36,869 bases of DNA from SBBG01 sp033717875 (GTDB taxonomy: Bacteria > Pseudomonadota > Gammaproteobacteria > Ga0077554 > Ga007554). Under the pieces are notes generated by a model. It was not told the DNA's origin and searched no databases. It worked only from the letters and a program-made list of their open reading frames with translations. The position numbers were made by a program, and so were the translations under genes. Shown piece after piece: positions 7,327 through 15,450 of this stretch. Where the stretch lies: the NCBI GenBank assembly GCA_033717875.1, contig JADDKJ010000034.1, positions 1 to 36,869 of the forward strand, written 5' to 3'. Positions within the stretch are counted from its first letter, which is position 1. The number at the start of each line of letters is the position of its first letter.

Positions 7327-8317
7327 AGTTGCCGGGAAGGGCTGGCGCGGCTGTTCGGTTGTGATCGTTCTGATGGCCGCGCTGGCGGCAGGAGCCGTCC
7401 GGGCGGGTGAAGGCGGCGTTGCGTCAGGCGCGCAGCCACCCTTCGCCGTGGTCGGCGGCGAGGCGATCCCGATGGAGGTGTATCAAGCGGCGCTCCACGA
7501 AGGCGCGCGGCGCCGGTTTTTCCATGGCGCGCCCTCGCCCGAGCAGTTGGCCGCCTGGCGGCGGGAGGTGGGAGAGGAGTTGATCGACCGAGTGCTGCTG
7601 CGGCAGGAGGCGAAGCGGCGCGGTCTGGCGGCGGATGAGGCGGCGGTGGCCGCCAGGCTGGCGCAAATCGAGGAGAAATTCCGCGAAAGGGCGCAGTGGC
7701 AGTCTGAGCGGGCGCAGGCGTTGCCGCGGTTGCGCGCCAGGCTGGAGGAAGACGAGCTGCTGGAGCGGCTGGAGGCCGAAGTGCGGCGCGTGCCGGAGCC
7801 CGGCGCGGAAGAGGTGCGCAAGTATTACCAGGCGCACCCCGACAAGTTCACCGCGCCTGAGCGAATGAAGGTTTCCCTGATTCTGCTCAAGGTGGAGCCT
7901 TCCGCGCCGGCGGCGGCCTGGAAGGCGGCGGAAGAAGAGGCGGCGCGGCTGGTGGAGCGGTTGCGTCAAGGGGCGGATTTCGCCGATTTGGCGCGCTTGC
8001 ATTCCGGCGACGCTTCGGCGGGAAAAGGCGGCGATCTGGGGTATATTCATCGAGGCATGCTGGCCAAAGAGGCGCAGCAGGCGCTCGATGGCCTCAAGCC
8101 GGGTGAGATCGCCGCGCCGCTGGTGCTGTTGCGCGGGGTGGCGATATTGCGCCTGGACGAGCGCGTCGCGCCAGTGCTGGGCGGTTTCGATGCGTCCCGC
8201 CAGCGGGCGCGCGATTTGCTGGCGAGGGAGCGAGGGGGGGGGGCATGGCAGGCGTTGGTCGAGCGGTTGCGCAAGGAGACGCCGGTGGTTGTGAATGAGA
8301 AAAACGCGGCTCCGTGA
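7316..8317 (+). CDS. Periplasmic peptidyl-prolyl isomerase, parvulin (PpiC/SurA-like)
   Basis: 333 residues: signal peptide (VVIVLMAALAAGAVRA), a SurA-N-like helical region (residues ~40-165, rich in Arg/Glu helices), then one PpiC domain (residues ~180-290) with ERMKVSLILLKV, FADLARLHSGDASAGKGGDLGYIHRGML and the closing VVLLRGVAILRLDE-type strand. The architecture fits PrsA/SurA-type chaperones that fold exported proteins. It overlaps the tetraheme gene and precedes the large beta-barrel gene, so it is probably a dedicated folding factor for the barrel or cytochromes. PPIase genes are recurrent members of porin-cytochrome clusters; client specificity is inference. Confidence 0.88.
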   Translation: MRSRVAGKGWRGCSVVIVLMAALAAGAVRAGEGGVASGAQPPFAVVGGEAIPMEVYQAALHEGARRRFFHGAPSPEQLAAWRREVGEELIDRVLLRQEAKRRGLAADEAAVAARLAQIEEKFRERAQWQSERAQALPRLRARLEEDELLERLEAEVRRVPEPGAEEVRKYYQAHPDKFTAPERMKVSLILLKVEPSAPAAAWKAAEEEAARLVERLRQGADFADLARLHSGDASAGKGGDLGYIHRGMLAKEAQQALDGLKPGEIAAPLVLLRGVAILRLDERVAPVLGGFDASRQRARDLLARERGGGAWQALVERLRKETPVVVNEKNAAP

Positions 8318-8360
8318 GGGCGGGGCAGCCAGAATAAGCAACGCTGTTTAATCAACAAAA

Positions 8361-8500
8361 GGGCACCTCTAAAAATTCGCTGAAGCCGCGATGGCGGCGT
8401 TGGAAATGCGCTCAAAATGCTCATGTACTCCGTGTACACTCCGCTTTTTCGCGCATTTCCGCCTTGCCCTCGCGCCTTGATCGAATTTTTAGAGGTACCC
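8361..8500. repeat. MITE-like element with 19-bp terminal inverted repeats
   Basis: Ends gggcacctctaaaaattcg (8361-8379) and its complement with one mismatch (8482-8500). The interior folds around a central tgtac-tccgt-gtaca, flanked by complementary stretches (aaatgcgc ... gcgcattt). It has no coding capacity. The design resembles the element at 16533-16637. It lies between the PPIase and barrel genes and may separate their transcription. Confidence 0.65.
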
Positions 8501-8567
8501 AAAAATTTTCGCTATTTGGGTGAGGGGCGCGCCGCTGCTGCGGTTGACAATGCGAATGCCATACCGT

Positions 8568-10427
8568 ATGTATATCGGCAAATCCGACGCCAGGCTGTGC
8601 GTGCTGGCGTTGCTTGCGTTCGCGTGGCCGGTGCGTGGCCTGGCGGTGGCGGTCGGGCCTGCCGAAGTGACCGGGAGCGTGGGGTACAACTATCGCGCAC
8701 TGAACGGGCCGGGAGACAATAAAACGGCCAGTAATCAGTTCCTCGTCAATCTTCGCGCCAATTCCTATCTTTGGGAGCCTTGGCTGGCGACCGTCGAAGG
8801 CGGGGTGACCTTGACGCAAGATGCCACCAATCTCAAGAACACCAATCCCGCCAGTGGCGCCCGGGATACCGAGACGAGCATTGTGACCGGCGAACTCAAT
8901 CTCAACGTGCTGCCGCAAAGCCGCACGCCGTTCGGCCTGCGTTATCTGGCGAGCAACAGCCGCGTCGATGCCGGCCGGATCAGCAGTGCGCCGGTGATGT
9001 TCACCAATCTCGATTTCGATACCCGCCGCCTGGAGCTGCGGCAGTCCTACCTCACCGAGCAGAACGACCGTTTCATGGTGCGCTATGACACGTCGAGCTG
9101 GAGTTCCACCACCGATGGCAAGTACGATGACACGCTGTTTGGCGCGGAACTCGATTTCCGGCGTCCCAAGCATAACCTGCTGGTCAAGCTGAGCCAGGGC
9201 ACCACCGATCAATCGCTGGCAAGGCTGCGCAACGAAAATCTGATCTTCGATCTGAGCCATTTCTATACCGCTTCGTCCGCCTTGCGTCTCGATACCAAGG
9301 CCAGCTATTACAGTTTCGACCGCTCCTTTCGCGTGACCAGCGCCAGCGCGACTTATGGCACCAGCACCAGCGACATCGCGCAGCTTTCGAGCTTCCTGTT
9401 TCTCCGTCCCGAGGGTGGGCGTCTTTCGCTCAGTGGCGGTTTGCGTGCCTTCCGGCTGGAAGGCAAGACGGCGCTGGACAGCAATGATTCACTCAATCTG
9501 AATGGCAATGCCGGGGCGTTTTATCAATACAACAAACGCTTGCGTTTCGACGGCAGTGTCGCCGCCAACTACGCCGACAGTAGTAGCATCGAAAGCCGCA
9601 CCACGCGGCAGCAGGCCGGGGTGCTCTATCAGTCGGATGTCATCGATCTCTTCCAGGGTGGCGCGACCTATCAGTGGTATGCCAATGCCTCGGCGGACAA
9701 CCAGACCAATAAAACGGATCAGCCGGGCGCGAAAGGTGAGAGCCGGCAATCGACCTATGGCACCCTGGCTCACAATGGCCAGAAGACCTGGTTCGCCAGT
9801 GAAACTTCTTCGATCAGGCTGAGCCTGGGGCAGTCCCTGAACGGTTTTTACCGTTTTGGCGGTAGCGAGACCATCACCACCCAGCAGGATCATCAGGGTA
9901 CGCTGACCAACCGGCAGTTTTCCGGTATTTCCTCGGCCAATACCCGGCTGGATCATACCGGCACCCTGGCCTGGAACCAGTCGGCGGACGGGGGCAGTTC
10001 GAGCGCCTTGCTGACCCTTTCGGATTCGCGCAGCCTGTCCGATGCCAAGGACAGCCAGCAGTTGGTCAATGTTCAGGTGATGCGCAGCCAGCCCATCACG
10101 GGATCGAGTTTTTTGACCGGCAACCTGACCTTGCAGCATGTGCGGCTGGATTTTCCCGGTGCGGGGTTGGTCGCCAGCAATATAACGACGGCGACAGGCC
10201 GGATCGATTACCAGCATTCCAATCTGTTCGGCGTTACGAACCTGCGTTTTTTGTCCAACCTGTTCATTTCCAGGGCGACTTCGCAGCAGGCGATCGACCG
10301 GGCCGAATGGGATAACCGGCTGGATTATGCGATCGGGTTGCTGGATACCAGTTTGAGCTTGCGTTTGATCCAGATCGACGGGCAAAATTCCAATCTGCTG
10401 ATGTTCAGGGTCGCGCGACGGTTTTGA
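8568..10427 (+). CDS. Outer-membrane beta-barrel, candidate porin of the cytochrome conduit
   Basis: About 619 residues, ending in Phe (FRVARRF) as outer-membrane barrels do. After a signal peptide (LCVLALLAFAWPVRGLA) the whole chain alternates polar and hydrophobic residues with Tyr/Phe/Trp girdles and Ser/Asn/Thr-rich turns, enough for about 26-28 strands, the size range of MtrB/PioB-like porins. It lacks the N-terminal CXXC of MtrB, and I do not assign it to that family. Start at ATG 8568 is preferred because it places a basic residue-containing N-region before the signal core; upstream in-frame GTG 8520 and ATG 8550/8556 are possible, and a TTGACA at 8544 followed 17 bases later by TATGTA could be a promoter overlapping them. 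Likely sheath for the neighbouring cytochromes. Confidence 0.78.
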   Translation: MYIGKSDARLCVLALLAFAWPVRGLAVAVGPAEVTGSVGYNYRALNGPGDNKTASNQFLVNLRANSYLWEPWLATVEGGVTLTQDATNLKNTNPASGARDTETSIVTGELNLNVLPQSRTPFGLRYLASNSRVDAGRISSAPVMFTNLDFDTRRLELRQSYLTEQNDRFMVRYDTSSWSSTTDGKYDDTLFGAELDFRRPKHNLLVKLSQGTTDQSLARLRNENLIFDLSHFYTASSALRLDTKASYYSFDRSFRVTSASATYGTSTSDIAQLSSFLFLRPEGGRLSLSGGLRAFRLEGKTALDSNDSLNLNGNAGAFYQYNKRLRFDGSVAANYADSSSIESRTTRQQAGVLYQSDVIDLFQGGATYQWYANASADNQTNKTDQPGAKGESRQSTYGTLAHNGQKTWFASETSSIRLSLGQSLNGFYRFGGSETITTQQDHQGTLTNRQFSGISSANTRLDHTGTLAWNQSADGGSSSALLTLSDSRSLSDAKDSQQLVNVQVMRSQPITGSSFLTGNLTLQHVRLDFPGAGLVASNITTATGRIDYQHSNLFGVTNLRFLSNLFISRATSQQAIDRAEWDNRLDYAIGLLDTSLSLRLIQIDGQNSNLLMFRVARRF

Positions 10428-10503
10428 TGGAATATGTTAGAGTTCATAAAGAATAATCTGTAAAATTGTTGTCTTAATGGTTTGATAATCAAAACGGGAG
10501 GGT

Positions 10504-10980
10504 ATGAGTATGTTTGCTTTGAAAACTCGCCTTATACTGCGTGCCGCAGTGATGGGGATGGCCGCATGGCTGGCGGTATTGGTAATGCCGGCGCCGGCGC
10601 ATGCGGAATATGGTGATGTGGTGATCAACAACTTCTCCGACGCGGCGGGAATGAGACCGGCCGTGTTCTCGCACTGGTTCCACCGTGTCCGCTTCCGCTG
10701 CAAGGTTTGCCACGCCGACCTGGGGTTCCAGTTCAAGGCGGGGGGCAACAAGATCAACATGGCCAAGATCATCGACGGCAAGTTCTGCGGCGCCTGCCAT
10801 AACGGTGAAATTGCCTGGTCGGTGGAAAACTGCGGCATGTGTCATTCCGGCGTGCCGGGTTCGCCCACCCACTTCCATGGAAGCACGGTACAGACTCTGG
10901 TGGCTCCGCCTTATCAGCCTCTGGGTGGCGCCGCGCCCGCCGCCGCGCCGCAACAGGCACCGGCTGCGCCCAAAAAGTGA
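10504..10980 (+). CDS. Triheme c7-like cytochrome, copy 1
   Basis: 158 residues; signal peptide cleaved after PAPAHA (residue 34). Three CXXCH sites at residues 66-70 (CKVCH), 95-99 (CGACH) and 110-114 (CGMCH), with nearby His (FSHWFHRVRF) as probable axial ligands; the spacing fits the c(7)-type triheme domain. The GGNKINMAKIIDGKFCGACH core is shared with the two later triheme proteins, so these three are paralogs. It ends in an Ala/Pro-rich tail (AAPAAAPQQAPAAPKK). RBS GGGAGGG just upstream. Probable soluble periplasmic electron carrier. It begins a new run of genes after a 76-base AT-rich gap that may hold a promoter. Confidence 0.92.
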   Translation: MSMFALKTRLILRAAVMGMAAWLAVLVMPAPAHAEYGDVVINNFSDAAGMRPAVFSHWFHRVRFRCKVCHADLGFQFKAGGNKINMAKIIDGKFCGACHNGEIAWSVENCGMCHSGVPGSPTHFHGSTVQTLVAPPYQPLGGAAPAAAPQQAPAAPKK

Positions 10981-10999
10981 CGGATAGAGGAAAAAGAAC

Positions 11000-11737
11000 A
11001 TGAATCGCCATACCAAAACTCTTTTTGTGACATTTGCCTTGTCCCTGTTGCTGGCCGGCCCGGCGTGCAGCTCCCAGGCACAGATGACGGCCCGTCCCGA
11101 TGGTTCGGTACCGGTGCAGGATTTGTCCTATGCGCCGAGCTACAAGCCGGTTGACGAGGTCGCCCAGGCCGCGCCGCTGTTGCAGATCGCCGAAGTCTCG
11201 GACATCAACAGCTTCAACCGCAACCTGAAGAAACGGCCATTCCAGCTTCCTCCCGCGGAAGACGGTCTGCGCGATCCCGCCAACGAAGCCACTCACATCC
11301 TGGCGGCGCCCAAGCCGGCGTTCGAAGGATTCCCGACCACCGATTTCGGCAACCACGTCGACTGGGTGAAGACGCTGGAAGACGGCAAGATCCGGCCGCG
11401 CTGGGACCGCGAAGACCCCGACGCCGAGCCGTTCGAGATGGATCTCGATATCGTGCGTCCGGTGAAGGCATCCGTTCCCGATGTGGTATTCCCGCACAAG
11501 CCGCATACCAAATGGCTGTTCTGCTCGAACTGCCATCCGGCGATCTTCATTCCGCAGAAGGGCGCCAACCAGATCAACATGTCCGCCATTCTGCTCGGCC
11601 AGAAGTGCGGCGTGTGTCATGGCAAGGTGGCCTTCCCGATCACGACCAAGTCGTGCAAGAAGTGCCATTCCAAGCCCAAGCCGGATGACTGGAAGCCGCC
11701 TTTGAGCGAGGCGACACTCAAGAATCCCTGGAAGTGA
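11000..11737 (+). CDS. Triheme c7-like cytochrome, copy 2, with N-terminal extension
   Basis: 245 residues; signal peptide (LFVTFALSLLLAG). A ~140-residue N-terminal part without haem sites includes PPAEDGLRDPANEATHIL and HVDWVKTLEDG. The C-terminal triheme domain has CSNCH (175-179), CGVCH (203-207) and CKKCH (219-223). PHKPHTKWLFCSNCHPAIF supplies extra His ligands. The whole length aligns with the protein at 13439. A Cys at residue 23 follows GPA, not a good lipobox. It starts 19 bases after copy 1 with an AGAGGAA RBS, so the two are cotranscribed. Periplasmic or membrane-attached electron transfer protein. Confidence 0.92.
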   Translation: MNRHTKTLFVTFALSLLLAGPACSSQAQMTARPDGSVPVQDLSYAPSYKPVDEVAQAAPLLQIAEVSDINSFNRNLKKRPFQLPPAEDGLRDPANEATHILAAPKPAFEGFPTTDFGNHVDWVKTLEDGKIRPRWDREDPDAEPFEMDLDIVRPVKASVPDVVFPHKPHTKWLFCSNCHPAIFIPQKGANQINMSAILLGQKCGVCHGKVAFPITTKSCKKCHSKPKPDDWKPPLSEATLKNPWK

Positions 11738-11750
11738 TCGCTAAATAGTG

Positions 11751-11787
11751 ATGCGGCGGGCTGTTGTGGATGACAGTCCCGCCGCAT
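11751..11787 (+). terminator. Possible terminator hairpin after triheme pair
   Basis: Inverted repeat atgcggcggg-ctgt ... acag-t-cccgccgcat (11751-11787), about 14 bp with a short loop. No T-run follows, so it may be a weak or factor-dependent terminator or an mRNA-end stabiliser. The rest of the gap to 11922 shows no gene. Confidence 0.55.
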
Positions 11788-11922
11788 TCATCTGATGGTC
11801 TGCAAGAAGTTGTCTAAAAAAACTGGAACGCGGCCGTGGTGAATATGGGAGGGCAGGTTGCAAATGCTCATCGCAAGCGTTGCAGTTTTTTCAAATAATT
11901 TCTTGGAGCAGCAAAGCAAGTT

Positions 11923-13248
11923 ATGACGAGATTCGCAAATCGGGATATTCTCCTGGTGGTATCGATGGTGTCGCTGTCGGCACTGGGCTATCCGGCGCTT
12001 GTGCCGGCGGCCGATGGCGCAAATACGGCAGCCAAATCATTCGTGGTGACCTCTGCCGAAAAGGACAGCACCCACCCCTTTTTCGGGCAAGGCAGCAAGA
12101 TCGGTTTGCTTGTCGATGGCGTGCAGGGGAAAACGGTGGCGTTGACGCGGGGCGTCGAGTATACCTTTAACGTCAATACCGGCCCGCAGCACGACTTCTA
12201 TTTCTCAAGCAGTCCCGTCGGGCAGGGCGCCAGCACCATAACCGACGGGGTGACGGGCCAGTTCACCTACCGCGGCGCGGTGACAATCGCTCCCGGCGTG
12301 TCCACGCCGGATGTCATTTATTATCAGTGTCGCAACCACAGAAACATGGGCGGCAAGATCCATGTCGTAGATAAAGGGAAGGCTCCACCGGCCGACGCCC
12401 AGGCTGCGGTGCCCGCCGTCACGGATAGCGAGGCATCTTCCAAGGCGCCGGTCATTTCCCCGGCCGCCGCGGAGGCCCAGCTCAAGCAAAAGATAGATTT
12501 CGCCGGCCTGCTGGTGAACAGCTCCAAAGGCGCGCAGCGGGTCGCCGCGAGCAGCAATGCACAGGCCAAGGAAATGCTTTCCCAGGCGCGTGATCATCTG
12601 GCAGCGGCGCAAAATACCTTCAAGAGCGGTGACATGGTCAAGGCCCAGGGGGAGGTCGATGAAACCCTGCGGCTGGTGAGCGCGGCGGGGCGTCTGGTGC
12701 CTGAATCGTCCCATGACGCCAATGATCCGAAATCCCGCTACAAGGAATTGCAGGATTCGATCAAGACCTTTGAATCGTCCTATAAGCAGCATCAAGAAAA
12801 ACTGGCTTCGAAAAAGAGCGGCACTCTGGACATGAAGAAGTTCAAGGAGACGCTCGCCAAGGCGGAAGAGCAGGCCAATGCTGGTCAGTATGAAGAGGCC
12901 AACAAGTTGCTCGCCAGTGCGCAGCGCACCATCACCGGCGCGTTGAGCGCCCTGCTCCACTCGGAAACCGTGGTGTATGACAAGAGCTTCGCCACCCCGG
13001 CCGAGGAGTACGAATATGAGCTGGCGCGCTATAAAAGCTATGAAGAGCTGATACCGTTGGCCCTGGAGCAAAAAAGACCGCCGGCTTTTACCGTCGAAAA
13101 GATGGATGAGCTGTCGAAAAAAGCGAAGGACTTGCAAGCACAGGCGGAGAAGCTTGCCGCCAAGGGAGATCACCCTTCCGCCATAGGCGCATTGCAGGAA
13201 GCGACCGTGCAGTTGCAGCGGGCGTTGATGGTGGCGGGGGTGAACTGA
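11923..13248 (+). CDS. Blue-copper (cupredoxin) protein with long helical C-terminus
   Basis: 441 residues. A signal peptide ends at VPAA (about 30). Residues ~38-150 form a cupredoxin-like domain with a plausible type 1 copper set: His90 (TGPQHDFYF), Cys136, His139 and Met142 in YYQCRNHRNMGG. The C-terminal ~280 residues are largely helical: AQAKEMLSQARDHLAAAQ, KAQGEVDETLRL, KFKETLAKAEEQANAGQYEEANKLL, DELSKKAKDLQAQAEKL, with a repeat-like pattern. I do not recognise that part as a named family; it may be a docking or oligomerisation arm. Its place between triheme cytochrome genes suggests a copper electron carrier linked to the haem chain. The start ATG has GGAG at a long distance (14 bases). 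Confidence 0.75.
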   Translation: MTRFANRDILLVVSMVSLSALGYPALVPAADGANTAAKSFVVTSAEKDSTHPFFGQGSKIGLLVDGVQGKTVALTRGVEYTFNVNTGPQHDFYFSSSPVGQGASTITDGVTGQFTYRGAVTIAPGVSTPDVIYYQCRNHRNMGGKIHVVDKGKAPPADAQAAVPAVTDSEASSKAPVISPAAAEAQLKQKIDFAGLLVNSSKGAQRVAASSNAQAKEMLSQARDHLAAAQNTFKSGDMVKAQGEVDETLRLVSAAGRLVPESSHDANDPKSRYKELQDSIKTFESSYKQHQEKLASKKSGTLDMKKFKETLAKAEEQANAGQYEEANKLLASAQRTITGALSALLHSETVVYDKSFATPAEEYEYELARYKSYEELIPLALEQKRPPAFTVEKMDELSKKAKDLQAQAEKLAAKGDHPSAIGALQEATVQLQRALMVAGVN

Positions 13249-13266
13249 AAGGTTTCAACGACAAAT

Positions 13267-13338
13267 GTAGGGTGGGTTAGCGTTGTTTGCGTAACCCACC
13301 AGGCTCCTAGGGCAGCGCTGATAAATCGGCGCTGCCCT
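13267..13338. repeat. Dispersed palindrome copy 2 plus a 10-bp inverted repeat
   Basis: 13267-13300 is another member of the gtagggtgggttag ... gtaacccacc family (see 200-229 and 23279-23312). Next to it is a perfect inverted repeat agggcagcgc (13309-13318) / gcgctgccct (13329-13338). No coding potential. Confidence 0.6.
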
Positions 13339-13399
13339 AATGAAGAACTATTAGTGCCAGGAGTTGACAGACTCTTAGGGGTGGCTCGGTGGGAGGCGC

Positions 13400-13429
13400 C
13401 CCGGGAAAATAAGCCATTTTCCCCGGGAG
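13400..13429 (+). promoter_or_regulatory. Hairpin covering the RBS of triheme gene 3
   Basis: The left arm cccgggaaaat (13400-13410) pairs with attttccccggg (13416-13427), with a single bulge and a five-base loop. The right arm merges into the only good Shine-Dalgarno (GGGAG, 13425-13429) of the next gene. If it folds in the mRNA it would hide the RBS, so translation may be conditional. Structural prediction by eye. Confidence 0.45.
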
Positions 13430-13438
13430 TGGGTGACG

Positions 13439-14083
13439 ATGAACAAAAACAACGATTGCCGGCGGTGTGCCCGTCTGCATGGGTATTCCGACTGCACAAG
13501 AGGAAGGAGCGAGGCGGTTGCGCGCCTCGTTCTGTCGTTTGGCGCGCTCATCATACTCTGTCTCATGGCGGCCAACACCCTGGCGGATGAATTGATCTGG
13601 TCCAAGGGGCGCCATTTTCAGCTTCATGGCGAGGCCGTGCCGCTGGCGGAGGATGGTATCCGCGACCCCACCAATCCGGCCATCAAGTCGTTGCAGGATC
13701 CGGCCGAGGCTTTGGCGGATTTTCCCCGTGATTCAAAAGGGATTCTCGACTGGGTCAAGGTGCTCGATCAGGGTTTGATCGATCCGCGCAAGGGACTTAA
13801 CGGCGAGGAGCAGATGTTCCCCGTCGATTTCGACATCATCTTCCAGAACACCGGCTCCATGCCGAATGTGCGCTTTCCTCACCGGCAGCATACCGAGTGG
13901 CTGACCTGCGCGAATTGCCATCCATTGATTTTCTTGCCTCAGAAGGGGGGTAATCCCGTCAACATGGCGGCCATCATCGAAGGCCGCTATTGTGGGGTGT
14001 GTCACGGCAAAGTCGCCTTCCCGCCAACCATGAACTGTGGCCGATGCCATTCCGTACCGCGCCAATCCGCTGGCTTTCGCTGA
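13439..14083 (+). CDS. Triheme c7-like cytochrome, copy 3
   Basis: 214 residues from ATG 13439, chosen because GGGAG lies 9 bases upstream; the earlier GTG 13433 would be only 3 bases from it. An N-terminal Cys-rich, basic stretch (CRRCARLHGYSDC) precedes the hydrophobic segment VLSFGALIILCLMAANTLA. It then aligns end to end with the protein at 11000: PLAEDGIRDPTNPAI, ILDWVKVLDQG, FPHRQHTEWLTCANCH, CGVCHGKVAFPP, CGRCHS. Three CXXCH sites in total. Unlike copy 2 it ends soon after the last haem. The N-terminal CRRC lacks His and is not a haem site. Its end overlaps the next gene by 40 bases. Confidence 0.9.
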   Translation: MNKNNDCRRCARLHGYSDCTRGRSEAVARLVLSFGALIILCLMAANTLADELIWSKGRHFQLHGEAVPLAEDGIRDPTNPAIKSLQDPAEALADFPRDSKGILDWVKVLDQGLIDPRKGLNGEEQMFPVDFDIIFQNTGSMPNVRFPHRQHTEWLTCANCHPLIFLPQKGGNPVNMAAIIEGRYCGVCHGKVAFPPTMNCGRCHSVPRQSAGFR

Positions 14084-15450
14084 CAGCGCTGGGTTTGTGC
14101 CTGGGGCTGGGGCAATACGGTTGCTCCGCGCCCGGGCCGAAGCCGCTCCCGCCGTCTGCTGTGGCCGCTCCGCAAGCTGGTCAACCGCAGCCGGCTGAGG
14201 CGGCGCAAGCGCAGGCCGCGGGAAGCGTTCCGTCCGCGCCACCGGAAATTCCAGCGGATGAAGTGGTTCTCGGAATGACGCCGCCTGCCGTGATGGTAGA
14301 GCCTGTGCCTTTGGTCGATGGGCGTGAGCAGGGCGTGCAAGAGGGATCGCCGCCGGTGCCCGTTGAGGTAGTGCCGGAGCGGGCTGTCGCGGATCGTCAG
14401 TTGGCGGAGCAGAAAGTGGAAGTCGTGGCGAAGGAGCCGGTTCCGCCGCCGTCAGCGGCGCCGGATGCCCAGGCGCCGCCGGGGGGGATTCCGCCGCCAG
14501 TGGTGTCTGCGCAACTGTCCGAACCAAAGGCCGATCCCGCGGCCGCGGTGGCGCGGGAAGCGGGCGTTGTGCCACCTGTGGCCATGACGGCATCCGGCGA
14601 GGTGCTACTGCCGTTGGATGCGGTGCGCGGCGGCCCCGAGGGGAATGCCGTGGTTGGGATCAGGCAGGTGCGATTCGTCCGGCCCATCTCGGTCGCGGTG
14701 CGCACGGGCAATTTGTTTGTGGTGGATGCGGGACAAAGCACGCTGTTCCGCTATGATCTCGCCATGAAAAAGCTGTCGGTGATGCTGGATCTGCACGGTG
14801 TGATCACCGGCGATACGGCGGATCTTCATGTCTCTTCGGATCAATCGCTTTACATCGCGGATACCTATGGTGCGCGGGTGTTGCAGTATGACCGGAAGGG
14901 GCGGCTGGTGCGTATTTACAGCAATCGGCTCAATATGGCACGGCCGGTGGCGGTGCTGGTGGATGAGCCGAGCGGCCGCGTATTTGTCGCGGATGCGTTT
15001 TACGATCATATCCTGGTATTCGATAGCGCCGGAAAATTGGTCGCGTCGATGGGCGGACGCGGCGCCGATCCCGGACAGTTTCTCAATATCACCGCCATGG
15101 CGCAGGGACCGGATGGATTTTATGTGACGGCGCGCGTGGGCGAACATGTTCAGGTGCTTGGCGGGGATGGTCAGTATGGTTATTCCCTGCCCCAGGAAGG
15201 CATTGTTTTTCCCACCGCCATCGCCGTCGATGCCGAGAATCGCGTCTTCGTCAGCGATTTCAGCGATCATGCCATCAAGGTGTATGAGCGGGGACGATTG
15301 GTGGGGCGCGCCGGGCATCCAGGGGGTGAGCTGGGGCAGTTCAGGCATATCTCCGACTTGTGGATTGACGATGGCTTGCTGTATGTCGCCGACAGCCTGA
15401 ATGGGCGTGTCCAGATTATGCGCGTGGCGTCCGGGACCGAAAGTCGATAA
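14044..15450 (+). CDS. Exported NHL-repeat beta-propeller protein with Pro/Ala-rich linker
   Basis: 468 residues from ATG 14044 (MPFRTAPIRWLSLTALGLCLG). The signal region ends LGQYGCSAPG, so lipidation at that Cys is possible though the lipobox is weak. Residues ~30-180 are low-complexity Pro/Ala/Val/Glu sequence, probably a flexible spacer. The remainder is an NHL-type propeller with repeated blades such as RPISVAV-NLFVVDAG, SLYIADTYGARVLQYD, GRVFVADAFYDHILVFD and LLYVADSLNGRVQIM. NHL proteins near multiheme cytochromes are frequent, perhaps as scaffolds. The start overlaps the triheme gene by 40 bases and the stop overlaps the next start by one base, so it is translationally coupled. Confidence 0.85.
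   Translation: MPFRTAPIRWLSLTALGLCLGLGQYGCSAPGPKPLPPSAVAAPQAGQPQPAEAAQAQAAGSVPSAPPEIPADEVVLGMTPPAVMVEPVPLVDGREQGVQEGSPPVPVEVVPERAVADRQLAEQKVEVVAKEPVPPPSAAPDAQAPPGGIPPPVVSAQLSEPKADPAAAVAREAGVVPPVAMTASGEVLLPLDAVRGGPEGNAVVGIRQVRFVRPISVAVRTGNLFVVDAGQSTLFRYDLAMKKLSVMLDLHGVITGDTADLHVSSDQSLYIADTYGARVLQYDRKGRLVRIYSNRLNMARPVAVLVDEPSGRVFVADAFYDHILVFDSAGKLVASMGGRGADPGQFLNITAMAQGPDGFYVTARVGEHVQVLGGDGQYGYSLPQEGIVFPTAIAVDAENRVFVSDFSDHAIKVYERGRLVGRAGHPGGELGQFRHISDLWIDDGLLYVADSLNGRVQIMRVASGTESR

Noticed and set aside
8568..10427. Assignment of the barrel as MtrB/PioB
   Set aside because: No N-terminal CXXC and no MtrA/PioA-type decaheme partner next to it; only size and barrel pattern agree.
13433..13500. 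CRRC near the N-terminus of triheme copy 3 as a fourth haem site
   Set aside because: CXXC is not followed by His, and it precedes the transmembrane/signal segment.
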